Shown: one piece after another, positions 61,490-64,000 of the stretch
Layout of the letters: every line of letters begins with the position of its first letter
How positions within the stretch are numbered: the stretch's first letter is position 1
Origin: an uncultured Treponema sp.
GTDB taxonomy: Bacteria > Spirochaetota > Spirochaetia > Treponematales > Treponemataceae
Assembly (NCBI GenBank): GCA_946411505.1
Contig: CAMKEG010000002.1
Span: 310,001-374,000, forward strand
Length of the DNA stretch: 64,000 nucleotides
Reading direction: 5' to 3'
Program-made: the position numbers and the translations under genes
The notes under the pieces: model-generated
The model's database searches: none
Told to the model about the DNA's origin: nothing
The model's input: only the letters and a program-made list of their open reading frames with translations

Positions 61490-64000
61490 TGCGCGATATC
61501 GAAGATTTTGACAGTATTAAAATAAAATTGGCCAGCCCGGACACAATCCGCGCTTGGTCTTACGGCGAAGTCAAAAAGCCGGAAACAATCAACTACCGCA
61601 CCTTGCGTCCTGAGCGCGACGGCCTTTTCTGCGAGCGCATTTTCGGCACCACCAAGGAATGGGAATGCTATTGCGGAAAATTCAAGTCCATCCGCTACAA
61701 GGGCGTCATTTGCGACCGCTGCGGCGTCGAAGTGACCCACTTCAAGGTTCGCCGCGAGCGCACCGGCCACATCGAGCTTGCCGCGCCGGTAAGCCACATT
61801 TGGTACTACCGCTCGGTTCCCAGCCGCATGGGCTTGCTTCTTGACTTGCAAGTGGCTTCGCTCCGTTCCGTCTTGTATTACGAAAAGTACATCGTAATCG
61901 ACCCGGGCGAGACTGACCTTAAGAAGATGCAGCTTTTGAGCGAAGACGAATACCGCGAGGCGCAGGAGCGCTACGGACAGGCCTTTACCGCCGGCATGGG
62001 AGCGGAAGCCATAAAGACTTTACTTGAGGGCTTGGACCTTGACGCCTTGGCCGCGGAACTTCGCGCCAAGATGATTGAAAAGGGCGCCAAGAGCGACAAG
62101 CGCCTTCTCAAGCGCATTGAAATCGTCGAGAACTTCCGCTCTTCAGGAAACAAGGCCTCTTGGATGATTTTGGACGTCGTTCCCGTTATGCCGCCGGAGC
62201 TTAGGCCCATGGTTCAGCTTGACGGAGGAAGATTCGCCACGTCTGACCTCAACGACTTGTACCGCCGCGTAATCAACCGCAACAACCGCCTCAAGAGATT
62301 GCTCGCCCTCAACGCGCCTGACATCATCATCCGCAACGAAAAGCGAATGTTGCAGGAAGCCGTCGACTCCTTGTTCGACAACTCAAAGAGAAAGCGCATC
62401 GTAAAGGGCGCCTCAAACAGGCCGCTCAAGTCAATCAGCGACATGATAAAAGGAAAGCAGGGCCGCTTCCGCCAAAACCTTTTGGGAAAGCGCGTCGACT
62501 ATTCCGGACGCTCGGTAATCGTCGTCGGCCCTGAGCTTAAGCTTTGGCAGTGCGGCCTTCCGACAAAGATGGCGCTTGAATTGTTCAAGCCCTTCATCAT
62601 GAAAAAATTGATGGACAAAGGCGTCGCCTTCAACCTTAAGAAGGCCAAGCTCTATGTTGAGCAGGAGGCTCCGGAAGTTTTCGCCGTTTTGGACGAAGTC
62701 GTCAGCGAGCACCCCGTAATGCTCAACCGCGCGCCTACTTTGCACCGCTTGGGAATCCAAGCCTTCGAGCCGGTTTTGGTTGAAGGAAAGGCGCTCAGGC
62801 TGCACCCGCTCGCCTGCAAAGCCTTCAACGCCGACTTTGACGGAGACCAGATGGCCATCCACGTTCCGCTCACGCAGGCCGCGCAAATGGAGTGCTGGAC
62901 ATTGATGCTCAGCGCCCGCAACTTGCTTGACCCTGCCAACGGCGGAACAATCGTATATCCGTCCCAGGACATGGTTTTGGGAATCTACTATATGACTTCC
63001 GTCAAGCCCCACGCCAAGGGCGAAGGCAAGCGCTTCTCGTCTTCGGACGAAGTTCGCATGGCCGCCGAGTGCGGAAACATCGAATGGCAGGCCAAAATCA
63101 AGGTTCCCGCTCCCAAGGATTCTTTCAAAGAGGGAGAATTCAAGAAGGGCGACTTGATTGAGACTACAGCCGGAACTTTGGCCTTCAATGAGGCCATGCC
63201 CGACGAAGTCAACTATGTCAACGAACAGTACGGCGACAAAAAGCTCAAGAGCATGATTGAGAAAGTCTACCACGACAAGGGCTCTTGGCTCACAATCCAA
63301 ATGCTCGACGCCATCAAGGCTGTCGGCTACAAGAACGCGACATTCTACGGAGCCACCCTTTCTATGGACGACATCCTCGTTCCCAAAGAAAAGAAGGAAA
63401 TGGTTGACAAGGCCAACAAGGAAGTAGAAGAAATCGTCCGCCAGTACTCGGTCGGCACCATAACCGACGACGAGCGCTACAACAAGGTAACCGACATTTG
63501 GCAGCGCACAAACGAAAAGCTAACTGACGTCATGTACGAGCAGTTGGAAAAAGACAAGGACGGATTCAACACGATTTACATGATGGCCAAATCGGGCGCC
63601 CGCGGTTCCAAAAAGCAGATTTCTCAGTTGGCCGCGATGCGCGGTTTGATGGCCAAGCCTAACGGAGACATCATCGAATTGCCTGTCCGCTCAAACTTCT
63701 ACGAAGGACTTTCGGTTATCGAATACTTCATCTCAACAAACGGCGCCCGCAAAGGTTTGTCGGACACCGCCCTTAAGACGGCCGACGCCGGTTACATGAC
63801 CCGCCGTTTGGTTGACGTTGCCCAGGACGTTGTCATCAACGAAGAGGACTGCGGCACAATCAACGGAACGGATTACGCGGCAATCAAAGACGGCGACGAA
63901 ATCATCGAGCATTTGGCCGACCGCATTGAAGGCCACTTCACGATTGAGCGCGTTGTCCACCCGATTACCGGCGAAGTTTTGTGCGACGTAAACTCTTACA
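61489..64000 (+). CDS. rpoC: RNA polymerase beta' subunit, partial
   Basis: First ~837 residues of RpoC; the frame stays open to the window edge. [38 protein letters not shown] start, zinc-binding CYCGKF...[28 protein letters not shown], the catalytic NADFDGDQM and the trigger-loop region [12 protein letters not shown] are all present. Start overlaps the rpoB stop by one base. The 3' part lies outside. Confidence 0.98.
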   Translation, partial: MRDIEDFDSIKIKLASPDTIRAWSYGEVKKPETINYRTLRPERDGLFCERIFGTTKEWECYCGKFKSIRYKGVICDRCGVEVTHFKVRRERTGHIELAAPVSHIWYYRSVPSRMGLLLDLQVASLRSVLYYEKYIVIDPGETDLKKMQLLSEDEYREAQERYGQAFTAGMGAEAIKTLLEGLDLDALAAELRAKMIEKGAKSDKRLLKRIEIVENFRSSGNKASWMILDVVPVMPPELRPMVQLDGGRFATSDLNDLYRRVINRNNRLKRLLALNAPDIIIRNEKRMLQEAVDSLFDNSKRKRIVKGASNRPLKSISDMIKGKQGRFRQNLLGKRVDYSGRSVIVVGPELKLWQCGLPTKMALELFKPFIMKKLMDKGVAFNLKKAKLYVEQEAPEVFAVLDEVVSEHPVMLNRAPTLHRLGIQAFEPVLVEGKALRLHPLACKAFNADFDGDQMAIHVPLTQAAQMECWTLMLSARNLLDPANGGTIVYPSQDMVLGIYYMTSVKPHAKGEGKRFSSSDEVRMAAECGNIEWQAKIKVPAPKDSFKEGEFKKGDLIETTAGTLAFNEAMPDEVNYVNEQYGDKKLKSMIEKVYHDKGSWLTIQMLDAIKAVGYKNATFYGATLSMDDILVPKEKKEMVDKANKEVEEIVRQYSVGTITDDERYNKVTDIWQRTNEKLTDVMYEQLEKDKDGFNTIYMMAKSGARGSKKQISQLAAMRGLMAKPNGDIIELPVRSNFYEGLSVIEYFISTNGARKGLSDTALKTADAGYMTRRLVDVAQDVVINEEDCGTINGTDYAAIKDGDEIIEHLADRIEGHFTIERVVHPITGEVLCDVNSY

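Overview
The window looks like a chromosomal stretch of a host-associated, fermentative spirochaete of the genus Treponema. The right end carries the gene order rpmG, tRNA-Trp, secE, nusG, rplK, rplA, rplJ, rplL, rpoB, rpoC that I know from treponemes. RpoB has the Asn in rifampicin cluster I typical of spirochaetes. There are many lipoproteins and LPP20/LpoB-type envelope proteins, pyruvate formate-lyase, and a mid-range GC with a strong preference for GCC/GAC/AAG/TTG codons. The genus is an inference; the species cannot be named from this window.

Layout. 1-2.4 kb: minus-strand operon of a PPK2 polyphosphate kinase, a small membrane protein and ApbE. 2.7-5 kb: a beta-repeat lipoprotein gene broken by two frameshifts, one of them in a run of eight G inside the signal peptide. 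5.1-5.5 kb: a repeat-rich gap ending in the metA promoter. 5.5-20.4 kb: metA, a GH16 glucanase, a TetR regulator, a phosphohexomutase, large purL, a lipoprotein with two CNNM/HlyC-type membrane proteins, a cytidylate-kinase-like protein, an omptin-like outer-membrane protease and a RluA-type pseudouridine synthase. 20.4-24.1 kb: an acyl-CoA synthetase, a 176-nt near-palindrome, a TIGR01212-type radical SAM protein and an HD hydrolase. 24.3-31.5 kb: one 2399-codon lipoprotein gene with a beta-helix stalk and a C-terminal formylglycine-generating-enzyme (C-type-lectin fold) domain whose last 40 residues look like the variable region of a diversity-generating retroelement (DGR). 31.5-33.6 kb: a VapBC-type pair and a wrecked Rpn-family nuclease gene between duplicated 55-bp terminators. 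33.7-38.3 kb: ilvC, and divergently a TrmB-like regulator with ddh and lysA. 38.3-39 kb: a second toxin-antitoxin pair. 39.2-43.5 kb: a five-gene envelope operon of LPP20, LpoB and COG3014 type. 43.7-46.9 kb: pflB-pflA. 46.9-51.7 kb: ptsI, der, a MerR regulator and an Rsm22-type methyltransferase. 51.7-53.8 kb: a diguanylate cyclase and an XRE regulator. 54-64 kb: tRNA-Thr, rpmG, tRNA-Trp and the secE-to-rpoC translation/transcription cluster; rpoC runs off the edge.

Three signals stand out. (1) The giant surface lipoprotein ends in a DGR-like variable segment, but no reverse transcriptase or template repeat is visible here, so it would have to be diversified from elsewhere. (2) A dispersed palindromic element (hairpin, TTGAATAAA-like stretch, CTAGCAAAA, second hairpin, TAYAAT box) behaves like a movable promoter: it sits in front of metA and the HD-hydrolase gene and also lies inside the Rpn pseudogene. 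(3) Several genes (metA, GH16, HD hydrolase, purL, ptsI) have a -10 box only 7-8 nt before the ATG and no Shine-Dalgarno sequence, which points to leaderless mRNAs. The G8 tract in the broken lipoprotein gene is a candidate phase-variation switch.
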